Shown here in pieces: positions 6,426 through 13,423 of a stretch of 13,423 bases of DNA. The notes below the pieces were generated by a model. It ran no database searches, had not been told where the DNA came from, and was given only the letters and a program-made list of their open reading frames with translations. The stretch is from an uncultured bacterium (GTDB lineage: Bacteria; Planctomycetota; UBA1135; GCA-002686595): NCBI GenBank assembly GCA_913058555.1, contig CAJXRJ010000126.1:1-13423 (forward strand), given 5' to 3'. Numbering within the stretch: position 1 is the first letter of the stretch; each line of letters opens with the position of its first letter. Position numbers and translations under genes: made by a program.

Positions 6426-6463
6426 AGCGTCCAAGGCATGCCAGCCGGGACGCTCTATCTTTT
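6426..6463 (+). terminator. Intrinsic terminator of the MshEN-like gene
   Basis: Perfect 7-bp arms AGCGTCC (6426-6432) and GGACGCT (6448-6454), with a 15-nt loop that contains the palindrome GGCATGCC, are followed on the plus strand by CTATCTTTT. The tail runs into the last codons of the convergent dehydrogenase, so the two 3' ends share this element. A second bulged stem lies just upstream (6404-6422). Confidence 0.5.
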
Positions 6464-7252
6464 GGGCACCTGCCACTCACCGCCCAGACGCCGTACCAGC
6501 GTCTTGTCCGCGAGCCGCGGCGTCAGGATCGAGAGAATGCCGAGGAGGCGCCACTTCCAGCGCAGGGATCTTTCCGGGCGAGGTTTGCGGTCCAGGGCCA
6601 GGACCTCTTGTGCGACGTCCCCCGCGGCGGCGGCGGTCTCGAGGCTCGGGTCGGGGAGGGCTTCGGGATTTGCCTGGGCCTGGAAGAATCCCGTCGCCGT
6701 GAGCGCTGGATTCAGGGTCGCAACCGCAATGTCATGCTCGGCCCATTCGATGCGGAGGGCCTCTCCGATGGAACACACCGCGGCTTTGCTCGCGCTGTAA
6801 CCGGCCTGTCCTGGGATCCCTCTGCGACCCACGACGCTCGAGACGTTGACCACCACGGGTCGGTCTCCGCTCTTCAAGAGCGGCAGCGCTGCCTTGCACG
6901 TCAGCAAGAGCCCAAAGACGTTCGTGTCGAAGACCCTCCGAAGGTTGGCGGGATCAAGGTCCGACACCTTGGCGCGGTACCCGATGCCCGCGTTGTTGAC
7001 GAGTAGGTCGAGCCCGCCGAACTCCTTGGCCAGGGTTGCGGTGGCCCTTTCGATGGCGTCGAAGTCCGTCAGGTCACACGGCAGTACGAGATGATCACCG
7101 CCCTCGACTTTCGGGAGCTCCGCGCACAATCGGTCCAGGCGGTCCTGGCGGCGGGCGAGGAGCGCAACGCGGTAGCCTACCGCGCTCAATGCCCGCGCGA
7201 CGGCTTCTCCGATGCCCGATGAGGCCCCTGTGACGAGCGCGCGACGGGTCAC
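6455..7252 (-). CDS. Short-chain dehydrogenase/reductase (SDR)
   Basis: An NAD(P)-dependent oxidoreductase of unknown substrate, 265 residues, the usual size for classical SDRs. Seen are the cofactor motif TGASSGIG (8-15), an ARRQDR segment after strand 2 that suggests NADP(H) preference, CDLTD (59-63), NNAG (86-89), Asn111, the catalytic Ser in VNVSS (138/139), and YSASK (Tyr152, Lys156). The GTG at 7252 is chosen because it begins just before the cofactor motif and overlaps the stop of the upstream gene (GTGA). A longer frame to 7357 would run into that gene. The C-terminus is basic and partly hydrophobic (RWKWRLLGILSIL, about 231-243), which could associate with membrane. It is the last gene of a three-gene minus-strand cluster; no functional link with its neighbours is evident. 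Confidence 0.93.
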   Translation of the reverse strand: MTRRALVTGASSGIGEAVARALSAVGYRVALLARRQDRLDRLCAELPKVEGGDHLVLPCDLTDFDAIERATATLAKEFGGLDLLVNNAGIGYRAKVSDLDPANLRRVFDTNVFGLLLTCKAALPLLKSGDRPVVVNVSSVVGRRGIPGQAGYSASKAAVCSIGEALRIEWAEHDIAVATLNPALTATGFFQAQANPEALPDPSLETAAAAGDVAQEVLALDRKPRPERSLRWKWRLLGILSILTPRLADKTLVRRLGGEWQVPKR

Positions 7253-7776
7253 TTGATCTTCCGCACTTTGCCGAGGGCCTTGCTCCACTTCTCGCGCACC
7301 CGTGCGATCTTCTTGACCTGGATGTCGTTGGGGTACTTCTCGTTCAAGTCCATCCACCAGTCCGTGCTCTCTTCCATGGAGAGGATGAGCTTGGCTTTTG
7401 CGGCAAGGCCTTTTGCGCGATAGGTCTCTTGATCACCGCCTTTGTCCGCTTCGATGGCCGCCTTCATGAGGGCAATGCCCTCATTGGCGAAGGCTTCCGC
7501 CTTCATGAACGTCGCGGTCTCCATCAGCCCCGGCGGAGAGATATCCACCATCTTTGCACGGCCTGACCCGGGCACGTTGAGACTCACATCGTCGAAGGGG
7601 CTGGGGCCGCTCGGCGCGTTTTGCTGTGCGGGGGCGCCCTCCTGCTGCTCCTCTTTCTTCTTGGCGCTGTTCATGATGATCAGCGCGCCTCCAATCGCGG
7701 CGATCAAGCCAACGATCAGAATGACGGGGCCCATGCTCGGGGCGGCGGAAGCAGGCGGGTTGTTTCGTGAGGCCAT
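7249..7776 (-). CDS. Single-TM anchored helical protein of unknown function
   Basis: I do not recognise this 175-residue protein. Residues 1-14 are short and polar, and 15-35 (MGPVILIVGLIAAIGGALIIM) form one clear membrane segment. A Lys/Glu/Gln/Pro-rich linker follows (37-65). Residues about 85-172 are predicted helical and charged (NEGIALMKAAIEADKGGDQETYRAKGLAAKAKLILS, with WWMDLNEKYPNDIQVKKIARVREKW), reminiscent of TPR-like hairpins but with no exact repeat. There is no signal cleavage site. The positive flank after the helix (KKK, 39-41) would place the C-terminal part in the cytoplasm by the positive-inside rule. It starts 52 nt after the RsmB gene and its stop overlaps the dehydrogenase start by 4 nt, so it is very likely expressed as part of that cluster. 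Confidence 0.75.
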   Translation of the reverse strand: MASRNNPPASAAPSMGPVILIVGLIAAIGGALIIMNSAKKKEEQQEGAPAQQNAPSGPSPFDDVSLNVPGSGRAKMVDISPPGLMETATFMKAEAFANEGIALMKAAIEADKGGDQETYRAKGLAAKAKLILSMEESTDWWMDLNEKYPNDIQVKKIARVREKWSKALGKVRKIK

Positions 7777-7828
7777 GGTCTTTGTGGAAACGGTGGGGAT
7801 ATCGAGGGCCCGGGCTCAAGGGGTTGTT

Positions 7829-9154
7829 CTATCGGGGCGCGCGGAGGCGGGCAGCGTACCCACCGTCTACGGGGCCACCCCCCTCGAGGGGACGCGGCAG
7901 CGTACGAATCTCTTCTTCGAGGGACCACCCGGGGGCCTGACCGAGGAACGCTTTCACGACCTGCTCGTTCTCCTCGGGCTCGAGACTACATGTGGAATGT
8001 ACGAGGACACCGCCGCCGGCGACCTTCGAAGCGCCCGCACGAAGGAGCTCCAGTTGAAGGGCTCCGAGCTCCTTCTGGGTCTTCGGACCGTAGCGCCAAC
8101 GCGCGGCCGGGCGCTGGGCAAGGACGCCGGTGTTGCTGCACGGTGCGTCGATGAACACCGCGTCGAAACGGATCGTCTCTGAGAGGCCGGAGGTTCCATC
8201 CATGGCGGCCAACATCGGCGCGCCCAGACGAAGTCGATCGAATGTGGAGTACGCGCGGGACAGTCTGCGAGCGGAGAGGTCGATGGACACCAGGACCGAC
8301 GGTGCCCCGTCGGCGATCGCCGCACTCTTCCCGCCGGGGGCTGCGCACATGTCAAGCACGGTCTTGCCTTTGACGTCGCCTACCATGCCTGCTGCGCGGG
8401 CGGCGTGCTCACCTTGAACGGTGATGCGGCCCTCGACAAACGGAGCCGATCGCACGACGGCGCCGACGTGTTCCGAAGCGGCGACCAAGATCGCCGGGTG
8501 CGCGCCGTGGAACGACTCCACGTCCAAGTCGCGAAGCTCCGTCTGCACCGCCTCTCTGTCGCCGCGCACGCGCATCGAGACCGGGGATTCTTCGAGGGCG
8601 AGCATGGCGAGGGCCCGCGCTTCGTCCTCGCCGTAGCGCTGGACCCAACGCTTGTGCAAGGCGCCAGGGATCGAGAGAGCATCCTCGGCCCAGAGGTGCG
8701 GATGCAGCTCCGGATCGCGGAAGACCGGACCGTCGAAGTGCACGTTGGCGCTGACGATGTCCCGGGTGGGATCGCCGCTCGAGCCGGGCAGCACGGACCG
8801 AAGCACCGTCCGCAGGACTCCGTTCACGATGCGTCCCTTGGAGAGTCCCAGGAAATCGGCGCTGGCCCTCACGGTCTCTGACACGGCCGCGTGGGGGGGA
8901 ACCTTGTCGAAGTAGAGGATCTGTGCGATGCCGAGTCGCAGGAACGTCGCGAGCTCGGTTTTCGGCTTGTGGTGGGTGAAGGCCGCCACAATGGCACGCA
9001 GGGTCGCCCTACGGCGGATCTCCATGCCGACGAGGCGCCTTACGAGCGCAGTGTCTCGCTCGTCCAGGTTTCGCTCACGGGCGACGTGATCTACGGCGAG
9101 GAGCGGTTTGGCGTTCGGCGTTCGGAGGGCCAGATAGGCGGCGTGGCGCGGCAT
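7829..9154 (-). CDS. rsmB: 16S rRNA (cytosine-C5) methyltransferase, RsmB/Sun family
   Basis: Transfers a methyl group from S-adenosylmethionine to C5 of a cytosine in 16S rRNA (C967 for E. coli RsmB). The 441 residues show an N-terminal NusB-like helical domain (about 1-135: RHAAYLAL, LDERDTALVRRLV, LRLGIAQILYFDKVPPHAAVSETV), as in RsmB. The Rossmann catalytic domain has motif I DMCAAPGGKS (268-277), IDLSARRL (291-298), motif IV DAPCSNTG (Cys339) and motif VI HSTCSLEPEEN (Cys389, the expected nucleophile). It ends in the usual DGGYAARL. The ATG at 9154 places the NusB-like domain at the N-terminus; an upstream in-frame start at 9262 would add 36 unlikely residues. No Shine-Dalgarno is seen. 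It is the first gene of the three-gene minus-strand cluster. The RsmB assignment over other NOL1/NOP2/Sun members rests on the NusB-like domain. Confidence 0.93.
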   Translation of the reverse strand: MPRHAAYLALRTPNAKPLLAVDHVARERNLDERDTALVRRLVGMEIRRRATLRAIVAAFTHHKPKTELATFLRLGIAQILYFDKVPPHAAVSETVRASADFLGLSKGRIVNGVLRTVLRSVLPGSSGDPTRDIVSANVHFDGPVFRDPELHPHLWAEDALSIPGALHKRWVQRYGEDEARALAMLALEESPVSMRVRGDREAVQTELRDLDVESFHGAHPAILVAASEHVGAVVRSAPFVEGRITVQGEHAARAAGMVGDVKGKTVLDMCAAPGGKSAAIADGAPSVLVSIDLSARRLSRAYSTFDRLRLGAPMLAAMDGTSGLSETIRFDAVFIDAPCSNTGVLAQRPAARWRYGPKTQKELGALQLELLRAGASKVAGGGVLVHSTCSLEPEENEQVVKAFLGQAPGWSLEEEIRTLPRPLEGGGPVDGGYAARLRAPR

Positions 9155-9282
9155 GGGCGGGATCGTACGCGCGCAGGCCCCTGGAGGGGAGGACTCGGCC
9201 CGTTCCCCTGGGCACCTATCCCCAGAGCAGGACACAAAGAGGAGCGATCCTGGCAGCGGCACCCCTGGGGGCTGAACTCACG

Positions 9283-9317
9283 AAAAAAGGCCGGCTCCCC
9301 TGGGGGAGCCGGCCTTT
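9283..9317 (-). terminator. Strong intrinsic terminator of the pseudopilin gene
   Basis: Perfect 15-bp arms AAAGGCCGGCTCCCC (9286-9300) and GGGGAGCCGGCCTTT (9303-9317). Read on the minus strand, the hairpin is followed by an uninterrupted T run (complement of the A run 9283-9288). It lies 20 bp past the pseudopilin stop. In the plus direction the tail is only TTTCCT, so it acts mainly on the minus strand. Confidence 0.92.
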
Positions 9318-9337
9318 CCTCGATCGAGTCGCCAGAC

Positions 9338-9937
9338 CTATCGGTTGTAGATCATGATGTTCATGCGGCGGCTCGCAGCGGTGTATTCGACTCGCCCAGC
9401 GTCCGTCCAAGTGCCGCCGAGGTTGGAGTCGAAGGCTCGGTCGACCTTCTCAGCAACGCCCTCTTCGATGCCCCAGATGACGAGAGTCGTGGCGTCGTAC
9501 TGGTCGACGTCCTGGGTTCCGTCCCCATCGATGTCGAACCCGTTGTTGCCCGAGTAGCTCGGAATCGCCTGGTTGTACATGTGGATGAGCTCGCCCGTGG
9601 GGTTCCAGGAGCGGCTGATCGGCGTTTCGATGTACGGCCCATCCCAGTTGGCGACGCCCGGGTCCAGGGACAGGCGGTGGTATGTGCCGCCCTGGTAGCC
9701 CGAGTACTCGTAGGGAAGCTGGTTCGTGTCCTGGTGGTACATCATCACCGGCGTACGCAGACCTTCGACCGTGCTCACGATCTTCGCGGCCCGCGCTTTG
9801 TCGGTCATGCCGTTGGCACGCATCGAGACGACGCCTACGAGGATCGTCATGATCGTCATGGTGATCACGAGTTCGACGAGTGAGAAGCCTCCCTTGCGGG
9901 CGCGGCGACGACTGATCTGAGAGAGTGCGGGTTTCAT
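9338..9937 (-). CDS. Type II secretion GspG-like pseudopilin / prepilin-type protein
   Basis: A 199-residue protein that starts with a basic leader, then the prepilin peptidase site GG|FSLVELV (cleavage after Gly17; Phe18 at +1 and Glu22 at +5 as in type IV pilins). A hydrophobic helix follows (about 18-40), as in pilins that assemble in the inner membrane into a fibre. The C-terminal domain is Tyr/Asn/Gly-rich; DIDGDGTQDVDQYD (135-148) resembles an EF-hand-like or dockerin-like calcium loop. GspG major pseudopilins also bind calcium near the C-terminus, but this protein is longer than the usual 140 or so residues. No secretion or assembly genes adjoin, so it is an orphan here. The ATG at 9937 fits the short leader. 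The terminator at 9283-9317 makes it a single-gene unit. Whether it belongs to a secretion or a pilus system is unresolved. Confidence 0.85.
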   Translation of the reverse strand: MKPALSQISRRRARKGGFSLVELVITMTIMTILVGVVSMRANGMTDKARAAKIVSTVEGLRTPVMMYHQDTNQLPYEYSGYQGGTYHRLSLDPGVANWDGPYIETPISRSWNPTGELIHMYNQAIPSYSGNNGFDIDGDGTQDVDQYDATTLVIWGIEEGVAEKVDRAFDSNLGGTWTDAGRVEYTAASRRMNIMIYNR

Positions 9938-10134
9938 GCTGGGGAAGCGGTTTCTGAATGGGGTGCGGCGGAGGTCGTCGCTCGATCGAGCGGTCGCCTA
10001 CCTAGCTGGACACCCGGTCTTTCGACCTGCTTTCCCATCGGTCTGGAATCGTTGCCTCACCCAAAAGGCCAAATGGTCCAAATCGAGCGAGCGATTGACC
10101 CGATTCGAGAGAGCGGGTCGCACACTTGCGCGCC
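9938..10134. promoter_or_regulatory. Divergent promoter region, pseudopilin / MFS transporter
   Basis: A 197-bp gap between divergent starts must carry the promoters for at least one side. It holds a perfect 14-bp palindrome CGCTCGATCGAGCG (9979-9992), a candidate operator. It also holds an inverted repeat GACCCG (10097-10102) / CGGGTC (10114-10119) just before the transporter start. I could not identify convincing -35/-10 elements. Confidence 0.4.
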
Positions 10135-11367
10135 ATGAGCAGCACCCGGCCGCGCCGCGCCGTCCTTGGGGCCCTTCTCGCGATGTTTGCGACGTCCCCG
10201 GGCCAGACGTTTTGCCTCTCGGGGTTCAACGAATCCTTGGGCAAGAGCCTCGACCTGGACTCCACCGAGCTCGCGGGGGCCTACCTCGCGGGAACGCTGC
10301 TATCAGCCGCGTGCCTCACCCATGCCGGCCGCCTCGCGGACCGCATTGGGCCCCGTCACATGATCGCGGTGGCCTCTGTGGGCTTGGCCCTGAGCGCGAT
10401 CGGGCTTTCCATGGTCCAGGGCATCCTCGCGCTGACGTTCGCCTTCTTCGGCCTGCGTTTCTTCGGGCAGGGCACATTGACGCTGGCCTCGAGTCATGCC
10501 CTGGCGCTGAGGTTCGAGAAGAACCTCGGAGCGGTCGAGGGCCTGCGGGGGGCCACGGTCTCTGCGGCTATCGCGACGACCCCGCAGATCGCGGTTCTCT
10601 CGATCCACGCCTTCGGCTGGCGGTCCGCAGCCTGGGTTCTGGGGTGCGGCGCCGCGTCGATCGGACTCTTCGCGGCGTATGGGCTCCTGGATAGTGACCT
10701 AAATCGCCAGGAGCATCAGGCAGTGAAGCGCCCACCGAGCGGCCCAGGGTCGTCCGTGCCGGTGCCCCCGGTCGGTCGACAGTTCAACTTGGTCGAGGCC
10801 CGGCGGACGACCTCGTTCTGGACGCTTCTGGGCTGCACGGCCTACACCGCCACTGTCCTGACCGCCGTCCATTTCCACCTCCAAGCCATTCTGCGGGGCG
10901 ATTTTCCAGAAGGGCCGGGCCTCTCCGAAGCCGCCGCGGCGAGCACGTTTGTGTCCTTTGCGGGCCTCGGGCTGGCTTCGACCCTCTTCGGTGGACTGCT
11001 TGTGGATCGGCTTCACCCGTCCAAGCTTCTTGCCCTTGCCATGGCGCTTATCGGCACCGGAGCTGGCCTCATGTCCATGGCAGATTCGGTGACTCTCGCC
11101 CATACCGCCATGGGCGTGATGGGGCTCGGCCATGGCCTTGGCGGTGCGGTTTCAGCCCCCACGCTGGCTCGCTTCTTCGGGCGAGCGCACCACGGGGCGA
11201 TCCGGGGCGCCTCGGGAACAGCGGCCGTGGCGGGATCCGCCGCCGGACCCTTTCTACTCAGCGCTGCCGGCGGCCCGCTGGGGGGAATGGGCGCTTCCCT
11301 GTGGCTTTGCGCCGGGCTAGCGATCCCCCTTGTCGTCGCTGCGCTCTGCCTGCGCCGGCCCCAATGA
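10135..11367 (+). CDS. Major facilitator superfamily (MFS) transporter
   Basis: An inner-membrane secondary transporter, 410 residues, with the length and hydrophobic pattern of a 12-helix MFS protein. The motif A loop between helices 2 and 3 is GRLADRIGPRH (65-75), and its second-half counterpart is GLLVDRLHPSK (287-297). The central hydrophilic loop (about 186-219, Pro/Ser-rich) separates the two six-helix halves. Gly/Ala-rich helices such as GLGHGLGGAVSAPTLARFFG (330-349) recall the oxalate/monocarboxylate-like branch, but the substrate cannot be read from sequence. The ATG at 10135 is preferred over an in-frame TTG three codons upstream; no Shine-Dalgarno is seen. It faces the BLUF gene with only 19 bp between their stops, and no strong terminator is visible there. 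Confidence 0.93.
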   Translation: MSSTRPRRAVLGALLAMFATSPGQTFCLSGFNESLGKSLDLDSTELAGAYLAGTLLSAACLTHAGRLADRIGPRHMIAVASVGLALSAIGLSMVQGILALTFAFFGLRFFGQGTLTLASSHALALRFEKNLGAVEGLRGATVSAAIATTPQIAVLSIHAFGWRSAAWVLGCGAASIGLFAAYGLLDSDLNRQEHQAVKRPPSGPGSSVPVPPVGRQFNLVEARRTTSFWTLLGCTAYTATVLTAVHFHLQAILRGDFPEGPGLSEAAAASTFVSFAGLGLASTLFGGLLVDRLHPSKLLALAMALIGTGAGLMSMADSVTLAHTAMGVMGLGHGLGGAVSAPTLARFFGRAHHGAIRGASGTAAVAGSAAGPFLLSAAGGPLGGMGASLWLCAGLAIPLVVAALCLRRPQ

Positions 11368-11386
11368 CGGAATCGGCCCCTTGGCC

Positions 11387-11783
11387 CTAGCGAGCCCTCG
11401 AAGCGAAACCCCGCAGGAGGGCATGGGCCTTACGCCCCGACTCGGGGCCCACCTCTAGCCCCTCGGCGTAGTCGCGGCGGAGCTCGGAGCTGTGGATACA
11501 GCCCATGTCCCAATCCGCGAATTCGCGCTCCTCGATGGGCTCGCGCAGCAGGCGAATCACCCCCCACATGTCGTTTGTCGAGCTCGATGACCCCAAACAC
11601 AAGGTTGACGGCCTCAGCGGGTCCCTCGAGCGCCTGGATGATGCACCCATTGTGGTAGAGCAGCATCCCGGTGATGCCCCTGGCGCGATTCGACACCTGC
11701 GCACGATCGACGATGGCCTGCACCCCGTCATCCCCCATGGATCGACTGGCAGAGCTCACGTAGACAATTCGGATCAGGTCCAT
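11387..11783 (-). pseudogene. BLUF-domain blue-light sensor, interrupted by a single-base frameshift
   Basis: BLUF domains bind FAD and sense blue light. The frame from the ATG at 11783 gives MDLIRIVYVSSAS, then SNRARGITGMLLYHNGCIIQALEG and VIELDKRH. It then leaves the family pattern, which resumes in another frame as VIRLLREPIEEREFADWDMG and runs to a TAG at 11387. The switch falls at six C on the plus strand (11560-11565; six G in the message). With five, the gene reads through as 131 residues with Tyr8, Asn32, Gln50, Trp91 and Met93, exactly the numbering known for the flavin-site residues of Synechocystis PixD. The fault is therefore either a sequencing error in a homopolymer or a very recent mutation. 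A short-BLUF protein has no output domain, so it would act through a partner, none of which is evident nearby. Confidence 0.88.
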
Positions 11784-12096
11784 GGGTGGGGGGATCAGAA
11801 GGGCTCGGAGGCCCCCTTGAGGACGACCCCAAGCCTTATCAATTCGGTGCAGTTCTCGATGGCGTAAGAGCCAAGTCAGTTCTGCAGCTCAGTTGCATCG
11901 CTCAGGTGTCACTGAACGGGCTTCGAACGAAAGCCGTCGCCATTCGCCCGGAAGTTTGCGGCACACTGCTCCCCGTCCACGCACACGGATTGCCCGGGGC
12001 ATCGCTTCGACCCCCTGGAAAAAGATCCGTGACCTACCCTTGGTGGCTCGGTTATTCGCCCGTCCGCCCATTCGCTGCCTCTTTCTTCCCGCGTCT
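11784..12096. other. Divergent intergenic region, BLUF gene / moxR-like gene
   Basis: The 313 bp between two divergent starts must hold promoters for both, but I see no convincing -35/-10 pair, ribosome binding site or strong inverted repeat. The frame of the downstream ATPase is open back to 11893, but the added 68 residues are Arg/Pro-rich and unlike any MoxR N-terminus, so I treat it as non-coding. Confidence 0.5.
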
Positions 12097-13125
<1,029 letters not shown>

Positions 13126-13138
13126 GCGAGACACCTAC

Positions 13139-13423
13139 GTGGCAACACCGAATGGTAGCGGCGAGACCCTCGTCGACCGCGCGATCATCGCGCGCGTCGG
13201 GCATCTGCCGTTGAACGCACGGCGGGCGATGATCGGCTCGGTCTCGGGCAAGCATCGAAGCCCTCACCGCGGCTCCAGCGTGGAGTTCGCCGAGTATCGG
13301 GCCTACGTCCCCGGCGACGACCTGCGCCGATTGGATTGGCGCGCGTACGGACGCACCGACAAGTTCTTCGTCAAGGAGTTCGAAGCAGATACGAACCTGC
13401 GGCTGATCCTCGTTGTTGACGCG
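13139..13423 (+). CDS. DUF58 domain protein, N-terminal part (cut by window end)
   Basis: The frame is open from a GTG at 13139 to the last base, 95 codons. The protein contains the family hallmark EYRAYVPGDDLRRLDWRAYG (about residues 55-74), followed by KFFVKEFEADTNLRLILVVDA. The last segment leads into the von Willebrand A-like fold, where the Asp of VVDA is the expected metal-site residue. No membrane segment precedes the motif, so this is the soluble short form often found next to MoxR, rather than the form with N-terminal membrane helices. The GTG start gives 13-nt spacing to the moxR-like stop; no other start lies before the conserved part except an internal ATG at residue 31. The function of DUF58 proteins is poorly known. 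Confidence 0.93.
   Translation, partial: MATPNGSGETLVDRAIIARVGHLPLNARRAMIGSVSGKHRSPHRGSSVEFAEYRAYVPGDDLRRLDWRAYGRTDKFFVKEFEADTNLRLILVVDA

Noticed and set aside
9101..9240. Promoter for the RsmB cluster (TTTGTG with GGATAG on the minus strand near 9200-9235)
   Set aside because: Only about half the consensus bases match and the spacing is poor; too weak to annotate.
9155..9262. 36-residue N-terminal extension of the RsmB-type protein
   Set aside because: The extension is Pro/Ser/Cys-rich and unlike a NusB-like domain. The ATG at 9154 puts the conserved RHAAYLAL helix at the start.
8891..9883. 330-codon plus-strand open frame
   Set aside because: It runs antisense through the RsmB start, the pilin terminator and most of the pseudopilin gene, and shows no domain of its own.
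11893..12096. 68-residue extension of the MoxR-like protein
   Set aside because: It is Arg/Pro-rich without family similarity, and the ATG at 12097 gives the normal length.

Overview
The window holds a chromosomal replication-origin locus and what follows it in a G+C-rich bacterium. The replication block, all on the plus strand, is the 3' part of dnaA, an 850-bp intergenic region with the marks of oriC, dnaN, a DUF721/DciA-like gene and gyrB. The lineage cannot be fixed by eye. High G+C, few Shine-Dalgarno sequences, an orphan GspG-like pseudopilin, a stand-alone GspE N-terminal-domain protein and a MoxR-DUF58 pair together suggest Planctomycetota, with Myxococcota or Acidobacteriota as alternatives. 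This assignment is inference. No tRNA, rRNA, CRISPR, insertion sequence or prophage gene was seen.

Layout. 1-577 is the end of dnaA, closed by a long GC-rich hairpin. About 644-1116 is the candidate origin: three sites with a TTATCCA core, three copies of the 8-mer GAGGTGGA (one inverted), then a GC-rich block, a CTACTACTG tract that fits the DnaA-trio pattern, and the most AT-rich stretch of the region. 1117-1427 is a C-rich, G-poor dnaN leader with short direct repeats. 1428-5427 is dnaN, DUF721 and gyrB, spaced 5 nt and -4 nt and therefore probably one operon; recF is not between dnaN and gyrB. A hairpin ends gyrB, and a lone MshEN-type protein with a very acidic tail follows (5552-6388).

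6455-9154 is a minus-strand cluster transcribed RsmB-type 16S rRNA m5C methyltransferase, then a one-TM anchored helical protein, then a short-chain dehydrogenase (GTGA overlap). 9338-9937 (minus) is an orphan type II secretion-like pseudopilin with a textbook intrinsic terminator. 10135-11367 (plus) is an MFS transporter. 11387-11783 (minus) is a BLUF blue-light-sensor gene broken by one extra base in a run of six G. 12097-13125 (plus) is a MoxR AAA+ ATPase, followed 13 nt later by a DUF58 gene cut by the window end.

The first half supports replication initiation and early elongation: DnaA, the origin, the sliding clamp, a probable helicase-loading factor and gyrase. The second half is a set of small unrelated units. 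The observations I find most interesting are the origin unwinding architecture, the RGG/SR-rich tail on the DciA-like protein, the stand-alone MshEN protein beside gyrB, and the BLUF frameshift, whose correction restores canonical flavin-site spacing.
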